Source: Oceanobacter sp045430275
GTDB lineage: Bacteria; Pseudomonadota; Gammaproteobacteria; Pseudomonadales; Oceanobacteraceae
Assembly (NCBI GenBank): GCA_045430275.1
Contig: JAILXU010000012.1
Coordinates: forward strand, 62,001-126,000
Direction of reading: 5' to 3'
DNA: 64,000 nt
Shown here: positions 35,659 through 43,452 of the stretch, one piece after another
Numbering within the stretch: position 1 is the first letter of the stretch
How the letters are laid out: each line of letters starts with the position of its first letter
Notes under the pieces: generated by a model
Databases searched by the model: none
The model's input: only the letters and a program-made list of their open reading frames with translations
Told to the model about the DNA's origin: nothing
Position numbers and translations under genes: made by a program

Positions 35659-36228
35659 ATGGATAAAAAACCTCAGATTTTGCATCGTTCACTGGTGGCT
35701 GAAAGCCGCCTCTTTCGTATTGAATCTCTCGATCTGCGCTTTAGCAACGGAGTCGAACGCACCTACGAGCGCCTCGTACCCGGCGGTAGCGGAGCCGTGA
35801 TGATGGTCGCTCTGCTGGACGATGACACTGTCGCCCTGATTCGGGAATACGGCGGCGGCATTGAAGATTACTCGCTCACCTTGCCCAAGGGCGCTGTGGA
35901 TATGGGTGAGTCACTGCGCGACGCCTGTAACCGTGAATTGCAGGAAGAAATCGGCTACGGCGCACGCGAATTCACGTTACTGAAAAAAATCAGCCTGTCG
36001 CCCAGCTACATGCGCGCCGGTATTTCACTGATTCTGGCGCGTGATCTTTACCCATCCAAACTGGAAGGTGACGAACCAGAGCCGCTGGAACTGGTGCCCT
36101 GGAAGCTGTCCGAACTCGACCAGCTCTTTGCGCGGGACGACTTCAACGAAGGTCGGGCCATCGCCGGACTGACATTGGCGAAAGCGCACCTTGAAGGACG
36201 TTTATCGGGCGAAGCACTGACGGAATAA
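35659..36228 (+). CDS. nudE: ADP compounds hydrolase NudE
   Basis: A 189-residue Nudix hydrolase with the Nudix box GAVDMGESLRDACNRELQEEIGY. NudE cleaves ADP-ribose, Ap3A, NADH and similar ADP compounds. Divergent from yrfG, conserved with enterics. ATG is preceded by a modest AGG site. Confidence 0.93.
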   Translation: MDKKPQILHRSLVAESRLFRIESLDLRFSNGVERTYERLVPGGSGAVMMVALLDDDTVALIREYGGGIEDYSLTLPKGAVDMGESLRDACNRELQEEIGYGAREFTLLKKISLSPSYMRAGISLILARDLYPSKLEGDEPEPLELVPWKLSELDQLFARDDFNEGRAIAGLTLAKAHLEGRLSGEALTE

Positions 36229-36245
36229 CAAGGCAAGCAAGGTCT

Positions 36246-36941
36246 TCAAGTCACCAGTGGAGCCATCAGCGGCAGCACGATGGCGTGCAAGGTGGCTGTC
36301 AACGTCATGGCGCTGGCGGCATAAGCCGCTTCCTGCTCCCCCAGCTCCAGTGCCTGAGCCGTGCCAATCGCATGAGCGCACACACCCAGAGTAATCCCTT
36401 TGGAAGCCGGGCTGTCCATTTTCAGCAGCGACAGCATCGGCACAATCATTACCACACCAATAATTCCGGTCAGAATAACGAAACCAGCCGCCAGAGAGGC
36501 TTCACCGCCAAGCTGCGGCACAATCGCCACCGCCACAGGCGTAGTAATGGATTTGGTCAGCAGGGTGTTGGCCAGCGTCGCATCGCCAATCCACCAATGC
36601 GTTAACGCCCAGGCACTCAGAATGGTCGTTGCACTGCCCAGCGACACCGCCAACAGAATACGCACCGCATTCTGACTGATGGCCTTGAGCTGCTGAAACA
36701 GTGGCACGGCTAGCATCACGATCACCGGGCCAAGCAAATCATTCAGATAGCGCCCTCCCGTCATATACACATCGTACGACATATCCGTCAGTTTCAGAGT
36801 GGTAACAACCAGCAGAGTGCCAGTCAACATCGGCGGCAGAAACGGCTGCTTGCCCGTCAGTTGGTACACCCGCTGACCGAGCAAAAAGCCACCAATCGTC
36901 AGACCGGCCCAAAACAGCGGCATAGAAAGAAGAACCGACAT
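36246..36941 (-). CDS. lrgB: LrgB-family membrane protein
   Basis: A 231-residue membrane protein with about seven hydrophobic segments and the LrgB signature LLTKSITTPVAVAIVPQLGGEASLAAGFVILTGIIG. LrgAB/CidAB proteins are holin-like and are linked to murein hydrolase control or to metabolite (e.g. glycolate, pyruvate) export. The start at ATG 36941, two bases after the lrgA stop, is preferred over an in-frame codon within lrgA. Confidence 0.9.
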   Translation of the reverse strand: MSVLLSMPLFWAGLTIGGFLLGQRVYQLTGKQPFLPPMLTGTLLVVTTLKLTDMSYDVYMTGGRYLNDLLGPVIVMLAVPLFQQLKAISQNAVRILLAVSLGSATTILSAWALTHWWIGDATLANTLLTKSITTPVAVAIVPQLGGEASLAAGFVILTGIIGVVMIVPMLSLLKMDSPASKGITLGVCAHAIGTAQALELGEQEAAYAASAMTLTATLHAIVLPLMAPLVT

Positions 36942-36943
36942 AT

Positions 36944-37270
36944 TTACTTGCCCCTCGACATAATCCAGCCACACACCAGTACACCGGGAATCAGGCTGAT
37001 CACCAGAATCGCCAGCAAGGTCACGCCGTGCGTTCGAATCAAATTTTCATGAGTCACAAGACCGACACTGACCGGCATTAACAGCAGAGGAAGCAGAGGA
37101 GCCAACGTAGCGGTGATTTGCGCCAACGACGACGGCACCCGACGGCGCACCAGCAAAAATACCAATAATGACAACATGCCAAGAATGGCCGCAGGAATAG
37201 GAACAGACGTCCAATGCTGGAGCAGAGTACCTACCATCAGGAAGGCTAGAAGAATCAGTAAACCGGACAC
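36944..37270 (-). CDS. lrgA: LrgA/CidA-family membrane protein
   Basis: A 108-residue protein with four hydrophobic segments and the CidA/LrgA pattern PIPAAILGMLSLLVFLLVRR...APLLPLLLMPVSVGLV. The longest frame would start at 37342 inside the tRNA-Leu gene and cannot be right; GTG 37270 has AAGG seven bases upstream and gives the usual LrgA start (VSGLLILLAF). Followed immediately by lrgB. Confidence 0.88.
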   Translation of the reverse strand: MSGLLILLAFLMVGTLLQHWTSVPIPAAILGMLSLLVFLLVRRRVPSSLAQITATLAPLLPLLLMPVSVGLVTHENLIRTHGVTLLAILVISLIPGVLVCGWIMSRGK

Positions 37271-37312
37271 AGCTACACCTTGAGAATAATAAGGAAAGCC
37301 GAGTAAAGAGAG

Positions 37313-37397
37313 TGGTGCGGAAGGAGAGACTCGAACTCTCACACCTTGCGGCGCTGGAACCTAAATCCAGTGCGTCTACCAATTTCGCCACTTCCGC
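37313..37397 (-). tRNA. tRNA-Leu (anticodon UAG)
   Basis: On the minus strand this 85-base gene begins with acceptor arm GCGGAAG (37397-37391), pairs with CTTCCGC, and has anticodon arm CTGGA-TTTAGGT-TCCAG with anticodon TAG, a class II variable arm, T-arm GAGAGTTCGAGTCTCTC and an encoded ACCA end. It lies between lrgA and the AI-2E permease, upstream of lrgA, so read-through into lrgAB is possible. Confidence 0.97.
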
Positions 37398-37585
37398 ACA
37401 GAAGAGGCGCGCATAATACTCGAATCCACGCTTTTTGCCAACCACCTCAGGCACACTCGTTCAATATCGATTACCACCACGAACCCGGTAACCGAGCAAA
37501 CAGATTCCATGCAGAGCCACCGGGGAAATTCAGGTATGGTACGACAGCTCCTGATTCAGAGATCAACTTCAGCAAGGACTCAACC

Positions 37586-38602
37586 ATGTCCCACGACAAT
37601 CGGATGGCCAGCAACCTGTTTCTGAGTGGTGCCGCCGCCGTCATTATCATTGCCGGGATCAAAAGTGCCGCCGATATGCTGGTGCCCTTCTTACTGGCGA
37701 CGTTCATTGCAGTGCTTTCCACGCCATTGATGCGATGGCTGACCCGCAGGCACATCCCCGACGTCGCAGCCGTGCTGATTCTGGTGATCGGGCTATTGGT
37801 GGTTGGCGTTGGTCTGGCGACCTTTCTCGGCGGCACCCTGAACGCTTTTTATCAAGACATCCCGCTGTATGAAACAAAATTGCAGGCGTTGATGAGCAGT
37901 ACCATCAGCTGGGTTCAGGGCTTCGGACTCGATATTCCCAATAATATTTTGCAGGATGCCATCAACCCCGGAGTCGTCATGGGGACGGTGACCCGAGTGT
38001 TTAATGGTCTGGGAAGCGTGCTGACCAATACGTTTCTGATTTTGTTCACGGTGGTGTTTATTCTGCTGGAAGCCTCTGGTATGCCAGACAAGCTGAAACA
38101 GGCCTTTGGCGAGCAAACCACCGCCCTGGAGCACTTTGAGCGCTTCAGCGATCTGGTACAGCGCTATCTGGCCATCAAGACCCTGATGAGCCTTGGCACC
38201 GGCACGACCATCGGCATCATATTGTGGGTTATCGGTGTGGATTACGCCCCGGTCTGGGCGTTGATCGCGTTTCTGCTTAACTACATTCCCAATATTGGCT
38301 CCATCATTGCCGCCGTACCTGCCGTACTGGTTGCTCTGATCCAGATTGGGCCAGCCGCTGCCCTGGCCACGGGCATTAGCTACATTGTCGTCAATACCCT
38401 GTTCGGAAATGTCATCGAGCCACGCATGATGGGCCGCACACTGGGGCTGTCCACGCTGGTGGTGTTTCTGTCGCTGGTGTTCTGGGGCTGGATTCTTGGC
38501 CCCGTCGGCATGCTGCTGTCAATTCCGCTGACCATGGTGGTGAAAATCGCGCTGGAAACCAATCCGCAAAGCCGCTGGCTGGCCACCTTGCTTGATCATT
38601 GA
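37586..38602 (+). CDS. AI-2E family transporter (PerM-like)
   Basis: A 338-residue membrane protein with about seven to eight hydrophobic segments and the family motifs FLLNYIPNIGSIIAAVPAVLVALIQ and VNTLFGNVIEPRMMGRTLGLSTLVVFLSLVFWGWILGPVGMLLSIPLTM. Family members export small molecules, including AI-2 or sodium in studied cases; the substrate here is unknown. ATG 37586 with AAGGA upstream is chosen over an unlikely 80-residue upstream extension that crosses the tRNA promoter region. Confidence 0.88.
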   Translation: MSHDNRMASNLFLSGAAAVIIIAGIKSAADMLVPFLLATFIAVLSTPLMRWLTRRHIPDVAAVLILVIGLLVVGVGLATFLGGTLNAFYQDIPLYETKLQALMSSTISWVQGFGLDIPNNILQDAINPGVVMGTVTRVFNGLGSVLTNTFLILFTVVFILLEASGMPDKLKQAFGEQTTALEHFERFSDLVQRYLAIKTLMSLGTGTTIGIILWVIGVDYAPVWALIAFLLNYIPNIGSIIAAVPAVLVALIQIGPAAALATGISYIVVNTLFGNVIEPRMMGRTLGLSTLVVFLSLVFWGWILGPVGMLLSIPLTMVVKIALETNPQSRWLATLLDH

Positions 38603-38810
38603 GCCTTCAACGGGCCTTACGTTGCACGACCAAAGCGGGGGGCAATTGCGGCAGAAATACATGAGCCAGGCCGATAAGCCCTCAGTTATAGTGGAAAACC
38701 GAATATCTTTTTGCTATTAAAGACGACCTCTGCTCCCTATTGTCTGCTAGACCATAGTTCAATAGTTGAGCCAAGGGATATTTAAAACCAATAAAACCTG
38801 GATGAGCACT

Positions 38811-40073
38811 ATGTCAGAAGATTTGAAACAAGCCGCTCTGGATTATCATGAGTTTCCAAAGCCAGGCAAGATCAGTGTTGAACTGAGCACGCCAGCCGAA
38901 ACTGCTCGTGATCTTTCTCTGGCCTATAGCCCGGGTGTTGCAGAGCCGGTGAAGGAAATTGCCGCAGACCCTGAGAACGCCTACAAATACACCGCCAAGG
39001 GCAACCTGGTGGCGGTCATTTCTGACGGTACCGCCATTCTTGGCCTGGGTGCTCTGGGGCCATTGGCCTCCAAGCCTGTAATGGAAGGGAAATCACTGCT
39101 GTTCAAACGCTTCGCTGGCGTTGACTCCATCGACCTTGAAGTTGAGTCTGAAAGCCCGCAAGCCTTTATTGACACTGTACGTCGTATCGCCAACACCTTT
39201 GGCGGTATCAATCTGGAAGACATCAAGGCACCTGAGTGCTTTGAAATTGAACGCACTCTGATCGAGCAGTGTGATATTCCTGTCTTCCACGATGACCAGC
39301 ACGGTACTGCGATCGTAACCGTTGCCGGTGTTCTGAACGCACTGGAAATTCAGGGCAAGAAGATTGAAGAAGTCAGCATGGCCGTACTCGGTGCCGGTGC
39401 TGCTGCCATCTCTTGCTCCAAACTGCTGATTCTGGCTGGCATGAAGCCAGAGAACATCTTTATGTGTGACCGTAAAGGTGTGATCCACACAGGTCGTGAC
39501 GACCTGAATCAGTACAAAGCCATGTTCGCTGTTGAGACTGACAAGCGCACGGTTGACGATGCACTGACCGGTGCTGACATCTTCCTGGGACTGTCCGGCC
39601 CAGACATGGTAACGGGCGACCAGATCAAGGCCATGGCCGACAATCCGGTTATCTTTGCTTGCGCCAACCCGGTTCCTGAAATCATGCCTGACGTGGTTGC
39701 AGAAGCACGCCCGGATGCCATCATGGCCACTGGCCGTTCTGACTTCCCGAACCAGGTGAACAACGTTCTGGGCTTCCCATTCATCTTCCGTGGTGCTCTG
39801 GACGTACGCGCCAAGCGCATCAACGAAGAAATGAAGCTGGCGGCTGCCAAAGCATTGGCAGGCCTGGCCAAAGAGCCAGTGACTCAGGAAGTTCTGGATG
39901 CTTACGGTCTGGATTCTCTGGCATTCGGCAAGGACTACATTATCCCGAAAGCGACAGACTCTCGTCTGTTGGGTGTGGTCTCCACCGCCGTTGCTCAAGC
40001 CGCTATTGATACCGGTTCTGCAGCAGGCCCACTGCCCGCGAACTACCCGCTGAAGTCCATCGCTGACATCTGA
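38811..40073 (+). CDS. maeB: NADP-dependent malic enzyme, short form
   Basis: A 420-residue oxaloacetate-decarboxylating malate dehydrogenase: DYHEFPKPGKISVELSTPAETARDLSLAYSPGVAEP, metal/substrate region PVFHDDQHGTAIVTVAGVLNAL and Rossmann loop LGAGAAAISCSKLL. It makes pyruvate and NAD(P)H from malate. It lacks the C-terminal phosphotransacetylase-like domain of the ~760-residue E. coli MaeB. Start at ATG 38811 (MSEDLKQAALDYH) fits homologues; ATG 38802 three codons earlier is an alternative. Cofactor choice is not readable with certainty. Confidence 0.92.
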   Translation: MSEDLKQAALDYHEFPKPGKISVELSTPAETARDLSLAYSPGVAEPVKEIAADPENAYKYTAKGNLVAVISDGTAILGLGALGPLASKPVMEGKSLLFKRFAGVDSIDLEVESESPQAFIDTVRRIANTFGGINLEDIKAPECFEIERTLIEQCDIPVFHDDQHGTAIVTVAGVLNALEIQGKKIEEVSMAVLGAGAAAISCSKLLILAGMKPENIFMCDRKGVIHTGRDDLNQYKAMFAVETDKRTVDDALTGADIFLGLSGPDMVTGDQIKAMADNPVIFACANPVPEIMPDVVAEARPDAIMATGRSDFPNQVNNVLGFPFIFRGALDVRAKRINEEMKLAAAKALAGLAKEPVTQEVLDAYGLDSLAFGKDYIIPKATDSRLLGVVSTAVAQAAIDTGSAAGPLPANYPLKSIADI

Positions 40074-40095
40074 TCAACGCTGGCACTTCCGCTAT

Positions 40096-40133
40096 AAAAA
40101 ACCCGCTGCTCGCAAGAACAGCGGGTTTTTTTT
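40096..40133 (+). terminator. Intrinsic terminator after maeB
   Basis: AAAAAACCCGCTG pairs with CAGCGGGTTTTTT around a ten-base loop, followed by a run of eight Ts. The A-tract on the other arm could also stop the converging MFS transcript. Confidence 0.92.
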
Positions 40134-40182
40134 ATGACTTTTTTACGATTTTCTCAGTTCTCCAGCCGCAACCTCAATACGA

Positions 40183-41388
40183 TCAGACGGCCCGTTCCGG
40201 ATCTGGATAACAGTCGGCCTCACGCGCTGTTTTTTGCTGTAAACGCATCGCCATCAGCAACAACACGGTTCCAACACCCATCACCACCGCCGTTAATAAC
40301 AGCCCTTGTTGATAATCCCCCTGCTGCTCGGCCAGGTAGCCGGTAATGGCGGGTGCGATCATCTGGGCAAGTCCATAGCTGAAGGTTAAATGACTCATCG
40401 GACGCGACGGATTGGCGGGATACAGCCGCCCAACCAGCGCCAACATCATGCTGACAATGCCGATAAAACTGGCACCGTAAATAATCGCGCTGAGCATCAC
40501 CAGCCAAAAATCATCACCGATCAGCAACATCAGCACACTCAGGCCATTCAACACATACGCCAACAGCAGAGCAGGCCAGTCTCCGACCCGTCTGACATAC
40601 AAATCCCAGAGCCAACACCCCAGCGCCGCCGACAAGCCAACAACCAGCCACAGGCCATTACTGCTGTCGGCAAGAGAGGGAGTGGAGCGGGCAATCGCCA
40701 CCAGGAACGTGGCGCTGACCACGTAACCGGCACCGGCACAAAAATAGGCCATTTGTAGCGTCAGCATAAACTGCGGGTGCCGCCGGACTGGCGCGGAAGC
40801 GGACTTTGCCGTCATGGCACTGGTGTGAAAATCCGGCATCCAGAGCCGAACAGGAATCAACAGAAACAAACCGGCGGCAGCGTATATTTGCCATTGCTCA
40901 TCCCAGGTAAACCGGGTACTGATCACTTCGGAGATCAATGCAGTCAGTGCAATACCAAGCCCCAGGCCGGAAAAGAAAACCCCCAACTCTGGCTTTTGCT
41001 GATGGCGCAGCAGCCACAGCATCAACAGGCCTGCTCCCAGCAACACACCGGCTGCGCTGCTTAGCCCCGCCAGAAACCGCAGCACATACCAGAGCCATTC
41101 CTGTGTGGTGTAGGCCATCGCTACTGTTGTGATTACCGCACCCGCCAGCCCCAACTGATACAGCATCACCTTGAGACGAATATTCTGAAGGCGGGAAATC
41201 AACAGCGCTCCGATCAAATACCCGGCGTAATTGGCGGAGGCCAGATAGCCCGCAACCGATTCACTCAGGCCAATGCCCTGAGTCATTTCAGGAATCATGG
41301 GTGTATAGGCGAAGCGAGCAATGCCCACCGTTACCATCATCCCCAGCACGCTGGAAAGCAGCACGCGTATTTTCTCAACTGTTTTCAT
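40183..41388 (-). CDS. MFS transporter, YbfB/YjiJ type
   Basis: A 401-residue permease with twelve hydrophobic segments. The N-terminus GMMVTVGIARFAYTPMIPEMTQGIGLSESVAGYLASANYAGYLIGAL is characteristic of the YbfB/YjiJ MFS family, and PSRPMSHLTFSYGLAQMIAPAITGYLAEQQG is the matching late segment. The substrate is unknown. Divergent from an AraC-type regulator across 119 bases, which likely controls it. Confidence 0.88.
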   Translation of the reverse strand: MKTVEKIRVLLSSVLGMMVTVGIARFAYTPMIPEMTQGIGLSESVAGYLASANYAGYLIGALLISRLQNIRLKVMLYQLGLAGAVITTVAMAYTTQEWLWYVLRFLAGLSSAAGVLLGAGLLMLWLLRHQQKPELGVFFSGLGLGIALTALISEVISTRFTWDEQWQIYAAAGLFLLIPVRLWMPDFHTSAMTAKSASAPVRRHPQFMLTLQMAYFCAGAGYVVSATFLVAIARSTPSLADSSNGLWLVVGLSAALGCWLWDLYVRRVGDWPALLLAYVLNGLSVLMLLIGDDFWLVMLSAIIYGASFIGIVSMMLALVGRLYPANPSRPMSHLTFSYGLAQMIAPAITGYLAEQQGDYQQGLLLTAVVMGVGTVLLLMAMRLQQKTAREADCYPDPERAV

Positions 41389-41507
41389 TGTGGCACCAAG
41401 AGGTCATTCAACAGGGCCTCAGATTACGAGAACCGATTGATGACTTCTTTCTATAAAATGACAGAATATATCGATGAGCCGACATTCAGAGATACTATGG
41501 GTACGAT

Positions 41508-42287
41508 GTGGAAACGACAGCACTCAAGTTATTGAACATGGAACACCTGCCACGCGAAGTCTACGTGCGCCAGGAAATCATGCCTGCCCGACACTATTTC
41601 CCACCACATCACCATCGCTGGCACCAGTTGCTGTACGCCACGTCCGGTGTATTGGTGGTGACATTGCCCGGCGAGCGATTTTTTATCCCACCGGAGAAGG
41701 CCCTCTGGCTGCCTGCCGGTGTCGAGCATTCGGTGTATTCCGAATTCGGGACAGAGTTGAAAAGCCTGTACATCAGCCACGAATACCAGGGGCTGGGAGA
41801 CACGCACAGCGTGCGAATTCAGGTATCGCCATTGCTGAGAGAATTGATTATTGAAGCCGCCAACTTTGCCATTGAATACGCGTCCGACAGTTACGAACAG
41901 GATGTCATGCAACTGCTGCTCAAAACACTGGCACGCCAGCACAGGGACTCGGATCACCTGCCCTGGCCGACCGACCCCGGACTGTTCGAGATGTGTCACC
42001 GGCTTTACCGGCAACCCGGCCAGCGAACACCGATTACCGACATCGCTCAACAACTGTCGTGCTCTGAGCGCACACTGGAGCGACGTTTCCGGCACCAGAC
42101 CGGCATGACCTTTCGGGAATGGCAGCACAAGCTGCGACTGCTCAAGGCGATTGAATTACTGGCCACCGATGCCAACATCACCCGAATCGCACTGGAACTT
42201 GGCTACAGCTCGCCGTCGCCCTTTATTCAGATGTTCCGGGAACGCACCGGTATGACACCAACCCAATACCGCAAGCAGATCATTTGA
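41508..42287 (+). CDS. AraC-family regulator with cupin sensor
   Basis: A 259-residue regulator. The N-terminal half is a cupin-like sensor (HYFPPHHHRWHQLLYATSGVLVVTLPGERFFIPPEKALWLPAG). The C-terminal ~100 residues hold two helix-turn-helix motifs (ITDIAQQLSCSERTLERRFRHQTGMTFREWQ and ITRIALELGYSSPSPFIQMFRERTGMTPTQYR). The first codon is GTG at 41508; ATG 41538 is a possible alternative since neither has a strong ribosome site. It is divergent from the MFS transporter gene, its probable target. Confidence 0.88.
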   Translation: METTALKLLNMEHLPREVYVRQEIMPARHYFPPHHHRWHQLLYATSGVLVVTLPGERFFIPPEKALWLPAGVEHSVYSEFGTELKSLYISHEYQGLGDTHSVRIQVSPLLRELIIEAANFAIEYASDSYEQDVMQLLLKTLARQHRDSDHLPWPTDPGLFEMCHRLYRQPGQRTPITDIAQQLSCSERTLERRFRHQTGMTFREWQHKLRLLKAIELLATDANITRIALELGYSSPSPFIQMFRERTGMTPTQYRKQII

Positions 42288-42322
42288 AACCATCAGGCGT
42301 ACCAGTCTGGAGTCTCAACGCT

Positions 42323-43159
42323 TTATTCATCAACTTCGCGCCACCAGGCCAAGTCTTTTTTCGATTTGATCTCGGTTTGCACATCGCTGTCCAGCTTATT
42401 GAAGAACACCAGACCGGTTTGCTGCTCCACTTCCTCGACGGAAAAGGCATAGTCCCACAGATCACTCGCGGCAATGTCCTTGTTGGGCAACACAAACCCA
42501 ATACACGTCTGGTGCTTGAAGGAATACACCACTTTGTAGAAAAAACGCGGTAAAGGGATGCCGTTGATGCGCTTTGATCGCAAACCGTAAACTGGCCCAT
42601 TAATCACCATTAATTTGCCTTTGGTGTGCGTCCAGCCTCGCACAACGGTTTCCAAGCGCTTCCAGCCCTGACGGTTTAACTTGGGGTGTTGCAGCGCCAC
42701 GTTACTCATGGCAAACGTCTGGTCGTTGCTCTTGCGACTGAAATCAATCGAGGCGCTGGGTGCGAGGTGTCCCTTGTCGTAGCCTGTGCTTTTGAAATCC
42801 TGAGGTTTTAACCGATACGGTTCGGGTACATTGAGATCAGGATAGAAACCATCAGCGCGAGGAACATCGACACCAATGGAGCCTTTTGAGGCGGTATAAC
42901 ACACCCACATGGCGCACTTGCGCTTGAAGCTGAACCCGAGGCTGTAGCCGTCACGATTCAATACCAGATCCGTTTCGCAAGGTTCACCCAGCTTGCGGTG
43001 ATTGCGCAGCGCATACACCCAGGTGTAGGACTTATGCCGGTTTGGAATTAACCATTGCGAAATGCCGTATTGCAGCAACGCCCCGAACAGCACGGATATT
43101 CCAATAAAAACCCACACGATTGGCGTTAACGCCGCCGTGATTTCTGACACATCAAACAT
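42323..43159 (-). CDS. Membrane-anchored DNA/RNA non-specific endonuclease
   Basis: A 278-residue protein with one N-terminal membrane segment (TPIVWVFIGISVLFGALLQYG) and then a NucA/EndoG-type nuclease domain. The active-site motif, normally DRGH, reads DKGH here (residues ~128-131, in YDKGHLAPSASIDFS), followed by MSNVALQHPKLNRQGWKRLE with the metal-binding Asn and the usual W-x2-LE. The catalytic His is kept; Lys in place of Arg is conservative. ATG 43159 or GTG 43165 could be the start. It may act in nutrient nucleic-acid breakdown or as a barrier to incoming DNA; topology (periplasm or cytoplasm) is not settled. The ~220 bases upstream (43166-43378) show no feature I can name. Confidence 0.82.
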   Translation of the reverse strand: MFDVSEITAALTPIVWVFIGISVLFGALLQYGISQWLIPNRHKSYTWVYALRNHRKLGEPCETDLVLNRDGYSLGFSFKRKCAMWVCYTASKGSIGVDVPRADGFYPDLNVPEPYRLKPQDFKSTGYDKGHLAPSASIDFSRKSNDQTFAMSNVALQHPKLNRQGWKRLETVVRGWTHTKGKLMVINGPVYGLRSKRINGIPLPRFFYKVVYSFKHQTCIGFVLPNKDIAASDLWDYAFSVEEVEQQTGLVFFNKLDSDVQTEIKSKKDLAWWREVDE

Positions 43160-43378
43160 CCGCACACATTCCTTTTCGGTCGACTTCTATCCAGAGAGCG
43201 TTCTCTAACTTCCGTTAGCTTTTATATACGCCACACATGGTATTACAAACACGGTGGCCATGTTCCTGTTTTGTGACGTCTGTAGCAGCACCCAGATATA
43301 GAAAAGATGACCCGGAGAGAGTGGCAACGGGAGAGAGCGAATTGCCGGAGAAGGCCATGATCAGACGGGAAATCAAAA

Positions 43379-43408
43379 AAGGCCCTCTCACGTTAGTAAG
43401 AGGGCCTT
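43379..43408 (-). terminator. Terminator of the paa cluster, after paaZ
   Basis: AAGGCCCTCT and AGAGGGCCTT form a perfect ten-base stem with a ten-base loop. On the minus strand the stem is followed by TTTTTTGATT, a good U-tract, about 45 bases past the paaZ stop. Confidence 0.92.
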
Positions 43409-43452
43409 TCGATACTGAAACCCATCGGAATCAGTACGTTGTAACGTCAGAC

